This document shows positions 30,170-38,423 of a stretch of 64,000 nt of DNA, piece after piece. The notes beneath the pieces are model-generated. The model had not been told where the DNA came from and searched no databases. It saw only the letters and a program-made list of their open reading frames with translations. Each line of letters starts with the position of its first letter. Positions within the stretch are counted from its first letter, which is position 1. The translations under genes were made by a program, and so were the position numbers. The DNA is taken from positions 1 through 64,000 of the forward strand of contig PGYO01000007.1 in assembly GCA_002839705.1 (NCBI GenBank), in the 5' to 3' direction. Origin of the DNA: Methanobacteriales archaeon HGW-Methanobacteriales-1 (lineage in GTDB: Archaea; Methanobacteriota; Methanobacteria; Methanobacteriales; Methanobacteriaceae).

Positions 30170-30922
30170 CTAGAGCAAAATTCTCTCAGCATGGCTGTAG
30201 ATATTGAACCGATCCCCTCTTACAAAACCTAACATGCAAACTCCTGCTTCCTGGGCCACAGCATAACCTGATGTAGTAGGGGCAGCATTGGATGCTAGAA
30301 CCGGTATTCCTACCCGGGCAATTTTTATTAGCATATCGGCGGGCATACGCCCACTATAAATAATGAAACTATTTTTAAAATCCACTTCTTCCAATAAACC
30401 TGCCCCAATAACTTTATCCACGGCCACGTGCCGACTTACATCTTCTCGAGATAAAAATTTGTCCTTATAAATCAAAGCAGCGACGTGTGTGCCGCCAGTT
30501 TCCTGCCAGATACGGGCACTTTCTTTTAATCGATTGAAAGAATTAATAATAGTTTCTTTGTCCACAGTAAACTCAGATTCAACTTTGTTTACAAATTCAA
30601 TCTTCTGTCTCCACCCTCCAAAACAATCAGAACCTACTACTAGCTCTTGAATTATGTCAAAGTCCTCCATGTCCACCTGGACATTGATGGTATGGTCCTC
30701 AATGTTGATTTCATTTATATTCTCCAAAGAACGAATAAGACCTTCTCCAAGGAGATAACCTACTGCAAACTCTTTTAAAGAATCAGGACTGATAGAAAAT
30801 TTTCTTTTCAGGGTCTCATTGGCAATTAGTTCTATTTCCTCGTCTTTGACCACTTTTTCCATAATGGGCTGTGAACCACCCTGGACTTTAATAGCTGAAA
30901 CTGTATCGTACATCTGTGACAT
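30170..30922 (-). CDS. fdhD: Formate dehydrogenase accessory protein FdhD
   Basis: This protein of about 250 residues is FdhD, which delivers sulfur to the molybdenum cofactor before insertion into formate dehydrogenase. The C-terminal SRHVAVDKVIGAG and SNAAPTTSGYAVAQEAG blocks are conserved FdhD motifs. Where Escherichia coli FdhD has a CxxC pair, this protein has only one cysteine (SDCFGGW, about residue 99). AGGTG precedes the ATG. It sits between hxlB and the CMD/NuoEF genes, pairing it functionally with the formate dehydrogenase parts in the window. Confidence 0.93.
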   Translation of the reverse strand: MSQMYDTVSAIKVQGGSQPIMEKVVKDEEIELIANETLKRKFSISPDSLKEFAVGYLLGEGLIRSLENINEINIEDHTINVQVDMEDFDIIQELVVGSDCFGGWRQKIEFVNKVESEFTVDKETIINSFNRLKESARIWQETGGTHVAALIYKDKFLSREDVSRHVAVDKVIGAGLLEEVDFKNSFIIYSGRMPADMLIKIARVGIPVLASNAAPTTSGYAVAQEAGVCMLGFVRGDRFNIYSHAERILL

Positions 30923-31075
30923 GGGAACACCTTAAAATTGAGTTTAATGAATTATTATAATATTTTATGATATAACTTTAGATTATAAGACTTTAAAGTT
31001 AATATTTTAGAACATTAACTAGCTAAATAATATCAATTGCATTAAAACAGAAAATTAATAATAAAAAAAATTAAT

Positions 31076-31390
31076 TTATTCATTTATTATATCATCAGCC
31101 CAGGAAATAGCTGCTGCAACATTAGGAAATCCAATAATACTGGTTACTAATAAAAGGGCCTGATAGACTTCTTCGGGACTTGCTCCTGCTTCAATAGCTC
31201 TTTTGGTATGGCTGTGCACTGCTCCTTCAGATCTTATGGCTGCTGATGCTGCCAGTTGAATCAAATGGGCATTTTTATGTTCAATGGGCCCGCTTTCCCT
31301 TACAGCTTTCCCTAAATCACCTAAAATTGAACTGTATTCCTGATACCTATCTCTTATACTCACATAATGTTTTGGAAACTCTTCAGCCAT
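31076..31390 (-). CDS. Carboxymuconolactone decarboxylase-family protein lacking the CxxC
   Basis: This 104-residue all-helical protein of the CMD/AhpD family contains the family block EAGASPEEVYQALLL. The redox site is normally CxxC followed by a His three residues later; here the matching segment is SEGAVHSHTKRA, so both cysteines are missing while the histidine remains. AhpD-type peroxidase activity is therefore unlikely. It is divergent from the NuoE gene and close to fdhD. AGAGGT lies before the ATG. Confidence 0.8.
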   Translation of the reverse strand: MAEEFPKHYVSIRDRYQEYSSILGDLGKAVRESGPIEHKNAHLIQLAASAAIRSEGAVHSHTKRAIEAGASPEEVYQALLLVTSIIGFPNVAAAISWADDIINE

Positions 31391-31500
31391 TTTTTAACCT
31401 CTTAAATTTTTAATATAACTTTTATTTAGATTTTTAAATTCGCAGTACCGATTTCATAAAAATATTTTCCTTCTTGGATTAAATATTTTACACACATATT

Positions 31501-31530
31501 AATTTATATAGGCGAAGGCTATAATAAATT
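31501..31530. promoter_or_regulatory. Long palindrome upstream of the NuoE gene, possible ModE-type box
   Basis: Arms AATTTATATAG and CTATAATAAATT surround the 7-base centre GCGAAGG; they match except for one inserted base. The site lies between the CMD gene and NuoE, about 60-90 bases upstream of a TATA-like TTTATAAATA (31589-31598). TATAG/CTATA arms with a 6-7 base centre recall bacterial ModE sites, and a ModE-like regulator is encoded 2.3 kb away. Assignment is inferred. Confidence 0.5.
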
Positions 31531-31686
31531 TTATTAAAAATTAATCCTGTGGGACTAAAACAGGGTTTTCTATACTAGTTTTCGATGGTTTATAAATAAA
31601 TAAGATTTAATTCACTTTATTGGCCATGAAATATAACTAAATTTTAAATTACCAGTTTATAATCTATGGATTTTATGGAGGATAAT

Positions 31687-32142
31687 ATGCACGAGTTAGA
31701 TAAAATTTTATCCAACTACAAAGGAGAAAAATCAGATTTAATCCCCTTACTTCAGGATATTCAATCAAAATATGGCTATTTGAGTGAGGAACTCATGGGT
31801 GAGGTTTCAAAATTTACGGGGGTACCAGAAAGTGAAATATATGGTGTTGCTACATTTTACACCCAATTTCGATTCAACCCCAAAGGAAAAAAACACATCG
31901 CAGTCTGTACTGGAACAGCATGTCATGTAACTGGGGCCCAACAAATAATTGAGGGTATGGAACGCCACCTGGACATAAAAGAAGGAGAAACTACTCCTGA
32001 TGGTGAATACTCTCTGGAATCAGTGGCATGTTTGGGATGCTGCGCACTGGCTCCTGCGGCTATGGTAGATGATGAAATAAAGTCTAAGTTATCTTTAAGA
32101 GGTATAAAGAAACTTTTCAGGGGATACAATCCTAAAAATTAG
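31687..32142 (+). CDS. NuoE-like thioredoxin-fold [2Fe-2S] subunit of an NAD(P)-linked complex
   Basis: This 151-residue protein is homologous to the 24-kDa subunit of respiratory complex I and to HydC/HylC/HndA subunits of bifurcating hydrogenases and formate dehydrogenases. Its four cluster ligands are Cys74, Cys79, Cys115 and Cys119 (CTGTAC and CLGCC). The ATG at 31687 is chosen because GGAGGAT sits directly before it. A NuoF-like flavoprotein follows about 50 bases downstream. No H-cluster hydrogenase subunit is nearby, which points to the formate dehydrogenase at 59.4 kb as catalytic partner. Confidence 0.9.
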   Translation: MHELDKILSNYKGEKSDLIPLLQDIQSKYGYLSEELMGEVSKFTGVPESEIYGVATFYTQFRFNPKGKKHIAVCTGTACHVTGAQQIIEGMERHLDIKEGETTPDGEYSLESVACLGCCALAPAAMVDDEIKSKLSLRGIKKLFRGYNPKN

Positions 32143-32192
32143 TTTCAAATAAGTTTAACTATTTTTTAGATTAAATTGGCAGGGGAAAAATC

Positions 32193-34055
32193 ATGAACTT
32201 TAAAGAAATGGTCCAGCAAGAAAAAAAGGACTATGATTCACTATTTTCTAAAGAAAATGCTGTTTTGATTGGTTCAGCTACTTGTGGAAACTCGGCCGGG
32301 GCCCAAATAGCAAAAGAGACAATTGAATCTGAAATCGAAAAAGCCGAATATCATGCAGAAATAATTGAAGTGGGATGTATAGGCTTATGTTATGCTGAAC
32401 CAATTATAATGGTCTTAAAACCACAAAAACCAGCAGTAATATATGGAAATGTTACTAAAAAAGTGGCCAGAGAGATAACTAAATCTCACCTTATCAATGA
32501 TGTTCCTTTACCAGAATATGCTCTGGGAAGCTGGGGAGAAGGAGAGATAGGCGGAATAAGTCCTCTTTTTGAACAAAAATCTATGAAGATGCAGGAACGT
32601 AGAATTCTCCGAAACTGTGGCTTTATTGATCCTACTAATATGGGACACTATTTGGCCCAGGGAGGATACTCCGGTTTCATGAGAGCTTTAAAAATGGATT
32701 CCTCAGAGATAATTGAGGAAATGAAAAAGGCAGGTGTCCGGGGAAGAGGTGGAGCAGGATTCCCCACCTGGATGAAATGGCAGTTCTGCCTGGATTCTAA
32801 TCAGGAGACCAATTATCTGGTGTGTAATGCAGATGAAGGAGACCCTGGAGCATTCATGAATCGCTCTCTTTTAGAAAGTGATCCCCACTCTGTTTTGGAA
32901 GGAATACTAATTGCGGCCAAGACAATTGGGGCTGAAAAGGCCTACATATACTGCCGGGCAGAATATCCTCTGGCCCTAGAACGATTAAAAATAGCCATCT
33001 CCCAGATGAAGGAGCGAGGATTCCTGGGTGAAAATATTCAGGGTTCTGGATTCAATCTGGAGATTATTATAAAAGAAGGGGCCGGAGCTTTTGTCTGTGG
33101 TGAAGAAACAGCGCTTTTGGCTTCTATTGAAGGTGAAAGGGGAACTCCTCGAACCAGACCACCATTTCCCACCACTAAAGGTTTGTTTGGCAAGCCCACA
33201 GTTATAAATAATGTAGAAACCATGGCCAGTGCCACGTTCATCATGCATAGGGGTGCAGATAGCTACTCAAAAATGGGGACTGATGAAAGTAAGGGAACTA
33301 AAACCTTCGCTCTGGTGGGACAGGTAAAACACACGGGATTAATTGAAGTACCTCTAGGAACCACATTAAAAGAAGTAATATTTGATATTGGTGGTGGAAT
33401 TATTGATGGTGGGGAATTCAAGGCTGTACAGATTGGTGGACCATCTGGTGGATGTATACCTGCCCAGCATATTGATACTCCCATTGATTACAGCTCACTC
33501 ATAGGTGTAGGGGCCATGATGGGTTCAGGAGGCTTGGTGATCATGGATCAAGGCACCTGTATGGTGGAAGTGGCCCGTTATTTTCTGGAATTTATTCAAA
33601 GAGAATCCTGTGGTAAATGTGTTCCCTGTAGGCTGGGAACCAAACAGATGCTGGATATTTTGACGGATATAACTACTGGTAATGGTACGGAGCAGGATTT
33701 GGAATTACTACCTGAACTGGCGGCGGCCATTAAAAAAGGATCGCTCTGTGCATTGGGTCAGTCTTCACCGAATCCTATCTTAACCACCACCCGTTTTTTC
33801 ATGGATGAATACGAGGCCCACATCAAAGATGGTGTTTGCCCGGCATTAGATTGTAAGGACTTTATAAAATATACTATTGATGCTGAAATGTGCGATGGTT
33901 GCATGGTATGTCTTAAATCCTGTCCTGTAGGAGCTATCACGGGATCTAAAGATGCAATTCATGTTATTGATGTTGAAACCTGTGTTAAGTGTGGTACCTG
34001 TCTGGATTTATGCAAAAGAAAGAAAAATGCCGTTAAACTGGTAGATGCTCAATGA
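32193..34055 (+). CDS. NuoF-like NAD(P)H-binding flavoprotein (HylB/HndC type)
   Basis: This 620-residue protein is the diaphorase module of a soluble complex. In order: an N-terminal thioredoxin-like ferredoxin domain (Cys31, Cys62, Cys66); the NAD(H) and FMN sites GRGGAGFPTW (about residues 184-193) and NADEGDPGAFM (about 212-222); the [4Fe-4S] site ESCGKCVPC (about 471-479); and a C-terminal 2x[4Fe-4S] ferredoxin domain (CDGCMVCLKSCP near 567 and CVKCGTCLDLCK near 596). This exact layout, longer than complex I NuoF at both ends, is that of electron-bifurcating hydrogenase and formate dehydrogenase subunits. It follows NuoE and is most unusual for a methanogen. Confidence 0.93.
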   Translation: MNFKEMVQQEKKDYDSLFSKENAVLIGSATCGNSAGAQIAKETIESEIEKAEYHAEIIEVGCIGLCYAEPIIMVLKPQKPAVIYGNVTKKVAREITKSHLINDVPLPEYALGSWGEGEIGGISPLFEQKSMKMQERRILRNCGFIDPTNMGHYLAQGGYSGFMRALKMDSSEIIEEMKKAGVRGRGGAGFPTWMKWQFCLDSNQETNYLVCNADEGDPGAFMNRSLLESDPHSVLEGILIAAKTIGAEKAYIYCRAEYPLALERLKIAISQMKERGFLGENIQGSGFNLEIIIKEGAGAFVCGEETALLASIEGERGTPRTRPPFPTTKGLFGKPTVINNVETMASATFIMHRGADSYSKMGTDESKGTKTFALVGQVKHTGLIEVPLGTTLKEVIFDIGGGIIDGGEFKAVQIGGPSGGCIPAQHIDTPIDYSSLIGVGAMMGSGGLVIMDQGTCMVEVARYFLEFIQRESCGKCVPCRLGTKQMLDILTDITTGNGTEQDLELLPELAAAIKKGSLCALGQSSPNPILTTTRFFMDEYEAHIKDGVCPALDCKDFIKYTIDAEMCDGCMVCLKSCPVGAITGSKDAIHVIDVETCVKCGTCLDLCKRKKNAVKLVDAQ

Positions 34056-34105
34056 ACAAATTTTTTAAATTTAAATTTCTTTTTTAACTAATCCGGAAAA
34101 TAAAC

Positions 34106-34798
34106 ATGACCGAACTAGTCACATTACTCTTAGAAATCGTGCCTATAGCTCTGGCAGCAGCTATTAGCCCTACTAGCTTTGCTCTGGTCATTGTTTTACT
34201 GTCACTTTCAAAAAGACCCAAGACCGGTGGAACTGGCTTTTTAGCAGGATCATTTATAGTAATTCTGGGAGCTGCTTTATTAGGTATGCTAGCTGCCGAA
34301 GGTTTTTTATTAACTCGGACCGAGCCTGGGCCACTTAAAGCAAGTATAGACTTCATTTTAGGAATTATCGTACTTTATTATGGGATTAAAATTCTTTTAA
34401 AAAAGAATGACTGGTTTGATGAGAAAGAACTGGAACTCCCTCTAAATAATAAATCTGCCACTTCAGAATTTTTTAGCAGTATGGTTCTGGCCATAGGTCT
34501 TTTTGCCCTTAATTTTATTACCACGGCTCTGGTTTTTCTTGGTGGAAGTAAAATAGCGGCGGCCGAGGTGGGATGGGTGGGTACCCTAATATCTTTATTA
34601 GTCTTAATGGCTATAACTCTGTCAATGGTAGCCTTACCAGTTTTAATATACTTTTTAACTCCCAAAAAGGCGGATAATATTCTTTCTAAATTGAATCAAT
34701 GGATTAAAAAGAATGGTCATTACTTAACTGCTATTTTAGTTCTTGTGATTGGATTATATTTCCTTTTTAATGGATTGGAAGGTTTAAACTGGATATAA
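34106..34798 (+). CDS. GAP/LysE-like membrane transporter
   Basis: This 230-residue protein has six membrane segments with two related halves and a central charged loop. AISPTSFALVIVLLS and the late FLTPKKADNI segment fit the GAP (Sap/LysE-like) exporter superfamily. Such proteins move small solutes or lipids; the substrate cannot be predicted. It starts about 50 bases after the NuoF stop on the same strand, so it might be co-transcribed, perhaps by read-through. The palindrome ATAATGATCATTAT overlaps its stop. Confidence 0.75.
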   Translation: MTELVTLLLEIVPIALAAAISPTSFALVIVLLSLSKRPKTGGTGFLAGSFIVILGAALLGMLAAEGFLLTRTEPGPLKASIDFILGIIVLYYGIKILLKKNDWFDEKELELPLNNKSATSEFFSSMVLAIGLFALNFITTALVFLGGSKIAAAEVGWVGTLISLLVLMAITLSMVALPVLIYFLTPKKADNILSKLNQWIKKNGHYLTAILVLVIGLYFLFNGLEGLNWI

Positions 34799-34888
34799 TG
34801 ATCATTATTTTAAAAAAATACCTAAAATAATTTTTTAAAAAAATAAAACATTTTGGAAATAAAATTAATTAAAAAAAAAATAATGGCA

Positions 34889-35740
34889 TTATAATGTATC
34901 TTTTCCAGAACTGGCATTATAAGAATGTGTCTGGATAAATTCTCCCTTATCTACCCAGGTTCCATTAACTAAAAAGAAAGGACCACTCCATTCAGAATTA
35001 AATTGGCCCCCATTACTGGTTATTCTGGTTAATTTAACATTTACCTGGACCTGATTTAAAGAGATTTTGGTAATATTCTCTATTTTTATGCTGCTGAGAA
35101 TGTATCCATTACTGACTCCGTTCTGCTTAAATAATAGATTAAAATTGCTGAAAAACAACTCTACAGATTTGGTAATGTTTTTTTTCAGGGCCAAGTCCTC
35201 TGGTTTGATTGAGCTTTGATTTTGGGAGGTACTATTCTTGTGAACTGTTTCTTTAACATGTTCGGGTTCCATGCCCAGAGTAGGCACGCTAAAAACTCCC
35301 CACACTAAAACTAGTCCTATTAAAACAGTAACAATTACAATAATGGGTTTGGTAAGATTTAAATTTCTAATCCAGTTTTGAATAGGTTTCACTCGACCTT
35401 CACTAACACTATTTTTTGTTTTTAATACGGGGTTTAATTCAGGCTTATCACCTAAATAACGGTTTAATATAACTCCTAAAAAACCCCCTAAAGGTCCTAA
35501 AATCAAGAAATAAGGACCAATCCATATTATGGAAATTAATCCTGCTAAAAGCCCGGTGCTTATTCCGGTAATGTAGTCTGATTCCATTGATAAATATACG
35601 GAAATCACGCCGGCCATAAGAGGCAGCAAAAACAGGGCATCATTACCTATAAAAAATTTTAAAATAATACTAATCAAAAGTCCTGTAAAAAGCCCGGCAA
35701 TAACGGCCACATAATTAAAATTGTTCCAAAATTTATTCAA
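34889..35740 (-). CDS. Membrane protein with extracytoplasmic C-terminal domain
   Basis: This 283-residue protein has four N-terminal membrane segments (about residues 10-110, Gly-rich, loosely DUF5518-like), a basic linker, a further membrane segment (about 130-150) and an outside domain of about 125 residues with several potential N-glycosylation sites (NSTS, NQSS, NITK). The start is a TTG with GGAGG upstream. Function unknown; the tail domain looks like small archaeal surface domains. Confidence 0.65.
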   Translation of the reverse strand: MNKFWNNFNYVAVIAGLFTGLLISIILKFFIGNDALFLLPLMAGVISVYLSMESDYITGISTGLLAGLISIIWIGPYFLILGPLGGFLGVILNRYLGDKPELNPVLKTKNSVSEGRVKPIQNWIRNLNLTKPIIVIVTVLIGLVLVWGVFSVPTLGMEPEHVKETVHKNSTSQNQSSIKPEDLALKKNITKSVELFFSNFNLLFKQNGVSNGYILSSIKIENITKISLNQVQVNVKLTRITSNGGQFNSEWSGPFFLVNGTWVDKGEFIQTHSYNASSGKDTL

Positions 35741-35855
35741 AACTAAGCCTCCATTGGCAATGTAAATATAATTTTAATCTAATTTGTTCATGATATTTAT
35801 TTGATGCTTAAAATGTATAGTTGTTAAACCCTAAATGGGTTATTAATTAATGAAA

Positions 35856-36173
35856 TTATAATTTCCAGTTTTGAGGGAATTTGTAAATGATAAACAGTCC
35901 AGCTAATACCATCAGAACAAAGAAAGTTCCATTGTAAAACAGACTACCCGTATAATTGGGGTTAGTAATCTGTAGATAGGTTATAATTGACATTGCCACC
36001 AGAACGGCGGAGGTCACTGCGACGAAAATAGTTTTATTTTCATATTTTTTATACATGAACAGGCCGCAAATCAGAAATATTGCTCCTACGGTGAGGCTTG
36101 TAGTATTAATGTCCCCAATACCAAGTAATAAGAATAAAAGCCCTAAAATTATATATAAAATTGATTTTTGCAT
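35856..36173 (-). CDS. Small four-helix membrane protein
   Basis: This 105-residue protein has four membrane segments. Its arrangement of helices and central KKYENKTIFVAV loop resembles the protein at 44.2 kb (GYYNKTYYLAV) and, more weakly, that at 51.9 kb, so the three may be distant paralogs. GAGGTA precedes the ATG. Function unknown. Confidence 0.6.
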   Translation of the reverse strand: MQKSILYIILGLLFLLLGIGDINTTSLTVGAIFLICGLFMYKKYENKTIFVAVTSAVLVAMSIITYLQITNPNYTGSLFYNGTFFVLMVLAGLFIIYKFPQNWKL

Positions 36174-36366
36174 TTTTGTACCTCAAATATTCTTACTTAA
36201 AGATTGGACATTAGTGAATATAAACACCACAGACTTAGGTGTTTAAGGAGATAACTGTTTAACAATAATTAATAAAAACAAATATTAATTTAAATATTTA
36301 ATTAAATGACATAATGTTTATCTCAATTAGAATATTCGATTTTAAACATATTTAAAAGGTGATAAT

Positions 36367-36591
36367 ATGGATATCTCATCTCAATTAGTATTATTAGAAG
36401 GCAAAGACGTTATATTTAAATGGGGAGAAGATGGACGACAATTAGAAGGAAAAATAACTAAAATACATGGAAAACATAATGCCTTCACAGCGGAATATTA
36501 TGATCCTGAGCTGGATGCCGGGGCCGGCACACTGGTTTCATTTACCAATGTGGCCCGGATTGATGGGAATTTAGTCGTTTTTAAAAAGTAA
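36367..36591 (+). CDS. Small conserved soluble protein of unknown function
   Basis: This 74-residue protein is mostly beta by pattern: short alternating stretches (DVIFKWGED, LEGKITKIHG, FTAEYYDPE, LVSFTNVARI, NLVVFKK) suggest a compact SH3-like or KOW-like barrel. AGGTGAT precedes the ATG, and base composition fits a real gene. No name can be given. Confidence 0.65.
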   Translation: MDISSQLVLLEGKDVIFKWGEDGRQLEGKITKIHGKHNAFTAEYYDPELDAGAGTLVSFTNVARIDGNLVVFKK

Positions 36592-36800
36592 TTTATATTC
36601 CCTTTACCAATCATTCCACTTTCTTATTCTATGCTCTGATAACTGGCCTGGAATTTTTTTTCTAGTAGTAGTATTATGAAGAAAATTAGGCCTAAAGAAT
36701 TCGTTTTGGGAATTTATTTCCAGGAAATAAAAATACAGATTAAAATTTGAATTCGATAAAAACATAAATCATCTAATAGAAATATTAAACTGGTGATAAA

Positions 36801-37229
36801 ATGGATTTTAAAGATTGTATAAAATTTGCCAATGAAACGCCAGTCTGTTATCTGGCCACGGCAGAAGGAGATCAACCAAGAGTAAGGGCCCTAGGATTCT
36901 GGTTTGCTGATGAAACTGGGTTTTACTTTCAAATTGGTGCTGTAAAAGATATGTATGGTCAAATGCAGGCCAATCACAAAGTTGAAACTTGCTTCTGGCA
37001 ACCTGACGAACAGACCGGGACCATGATGCGGGTGGCTGGTGAAGTAGAGTTTGTAGATGATGTGGAACTTAAAAAGAAAGTTTTAGAGGATAGACCATTT
37101 CTTAAAGAGTTTGGTATGACCTTTGACCATCCTGGACTGATAATTTTCCGCATTGCTAAAGGTGAGGCCTATTTCTGGACCATGCCCACTAATTTCCAGC
37201 CGAAAGAGATGATTAAGTTTGGAGATTAA
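36801..37229 (+). CDS. Pyridoxamine-5'-phosphate-oxidase-like flavin-binding protein
   Basis: This 142-residue split-barrel protein of the FMN-binding PNPOx-like superfamily has the family pattern: an opening helix, VCYLATAEGDQPRVRALGF, then YFQIGAVKDMYGQMQAN for cofactor phosphate binding, and late ARG- and Trp-rich strands. Methanogen members may bind FMN or F420; substrate unknown. GGTGAT lies before the ATG. Confidence 0.85.
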   Translation: MDFKDCIKFANETPVCYLATAEGDQPRVRALGFWFADETGFYFQIGAVKDMYGQMQANHKVETCFWQPDEQTGTMMRVAGEVEFVDDVELKKKVLEDRPFLKEFGMTFDHPGLIIFRIAKGEAYFWTMPTNFQPKEMIKFGD

Positions 37230-37343
37230 ATTATTTCATTAAATCATTTCTTATTATAATTTTTTAATGGAATAAAACTAAAAAAGTAAATTCGATAATT
37301 TGGTTATTTTAATTTAAATTTTCTAGGAAAAAGATAAAAAAGT

Positions 37344-37559
37344 TCAATTATCTATTTCCAGTTCTTTCTCCTCAAAAATGAAAATATCCTCAATATCGGC
37401 CTCTAAAACTCTGGCTATCATATAAGCTAATTTTAAAGAGGGGTTGTATTTCCCTTTCTCCAAGAAGACAATGGTTTCTCGCCTAACTCCAACTTTTGCT
37501 GCTAATTGGGCCTGTGTTAGATCGTACTTGGCACGTAATTCTTTTATTCTGGTCTTCAT
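37344..37559 (-). CDS. Xre-family helix-turn-helix regulator
   Basis: This 71-residue Cro/CI-type regulator (short YozG-like form) has its helix-turn-helix in the block [23 protein letters not shown] (about residues 14-36). Such short regulators are usually paired with a DUF2178-like membrane protein, here encoded directly upstream in the same direction. AAGGAGAT precedes the ATG. The probable operator array lies upstream of the membrane protein, at 38249-38322. Confidence 0.9.
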   Translation of the reverse strand: MKTRIKELRAKYDLTQAQLAAKVGVRRETIVFLEKGKYNPSLKLAYMIARVLEADIEDIFIFEEKELEIDN

Positions 37560-37672
37560 CCCATATCTCCTTAATTTCCTAATTTAATCAATAAAGAACA
37601 ATTTTTTACTATAAAATCGTTTTGACCACTGCATAACTAGCATAATTTATTGAAGGTTATTAGATTATTATT

Positions 37673-38224
37673 TTAGTCTATGTCGCCTTTACGGCCTAAA
37701 ATGGTGTTTGCTACAAGCATGGTGGATGTCATAACGAAAATGATCACTCCCATTAATTCAATAGGGTTGTGTATATTTTGGCCCCAATACATGCTCAATA
37801 CCAGAAAAGAAACGAATGTTAAGGTTATGTACCATGAATAAGTCGTGGCATATGTACCTATTTTTCTCAATCGCTCATCCTGGGCTTTTTTATCCATTCC
37901 CACATAGGTGAAAAAATTAGATGTGAGTGCCATTATTCCTAATAAGAGCATAACTGATACTAAGTCGTTCATGGTTTTGGCAACCATCATTATAAGTCCT
38001 GAAAGCATTAATGCAGCAGATCCAAGCCATATGCTTATGTTATACCAATTATAATTATCTAAACTTTTTTTACCTTCTTCAACACTTTCTTTTTTGTTAA
38101 AAAGAGGCACTAGAAATAATAGGAAAAATCCAAAAAACACGTAATATATTGGATTTTCTAAAACATATCCCATTAAACCTAAAAAACCGAGAAGGCCCCA
38201 AAAATAATTAAATTCCATTTTCAC
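37673..38224 (-). CDS. Four- to six-helix membrane protein, DUF2178-like, partner of Xre regulator
   Basis: This 183-residue protein has about five membrane segments with a short acidic-basic loop (KKESVEEGKKSL) and the sequence GMDKKAQDERLRKIGTYAT between helices, which is typical of DUF2178-type proteins linked to Xre regulators. The GTG at 38224 follows GAGGTGA; an ATG two codons later is possible. First gene of the operon, with a repeat array overlapping its promoter. Confidence 0.75.
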   Translation of the reverse strand: MKMEFNYFWGLLGFLGLMGYVLENPIYYVFFGFFLLFLVPLFNKKESVEEGKKSLDNYNWYNISIWLGSAALMLSGLIMMVAKTMNDLVSVMLLLGIMALTSNFFTYVGMDKKAQDERLRKIGTYATTYSWYITLTFVSFLVLSMYWGQNIHNPIELMGVIIFVMTSTMLVANTILGRKGDID

Positions 38225-38248
38225 TTACTTCACCTCATTTTTAATTTT

Positions 38249-38322
38249 CAGAATATGTTGTTTATTTACAACATTATGTTATATTTTTTTAACATTATGT
38301 TTGATAGATATAACATATTGCT
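38249..38322. promoter_or_regulatory. Operator array with 21-bp phasing upstream of the Xre operon
   Basis: The perfect interrupted palindrome AACATTATGTT occurs at 38270-38280 and again at 38291-38301, exactly 21 bases apart. Weaker versions sit at 38249 (8 of 11 bases by eye) and 38312 (AACATATTGCT), also at 21-base steps. Two helical turns per step puts all on one DNA face. The array starts next to a TATA-like TTTAAATA (about 38322-38329, minus strand) and extends to just before the start codon. Confidence 0.7.
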
Positions 38323-38423
38323 ATTTAAATCTTTGGTTAAATGAAAAAATATAATATAAATCTATAGATTAATCAAAAAGAATTTAAGTTATTTGATAGA
38401 TTAATATCTGGAATATCATTATA

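Noticed and set aside
31546-31564. A CCTGT/ACAGG hairpin upstream of NuoE as a terminator or RNA element
   Set aside because: The stem is only five pairs and upstream of the TATA-like element, so it is weak and unlikely to be transcribed with NuoE.
34795-34808. The palindrome ATAATGATCATTAT at the GAP-family gene end as a terminator
   Set aside because: It has no G/C pairs of weight and no clear T tract on the plus strand, so termination cannot be claimed.
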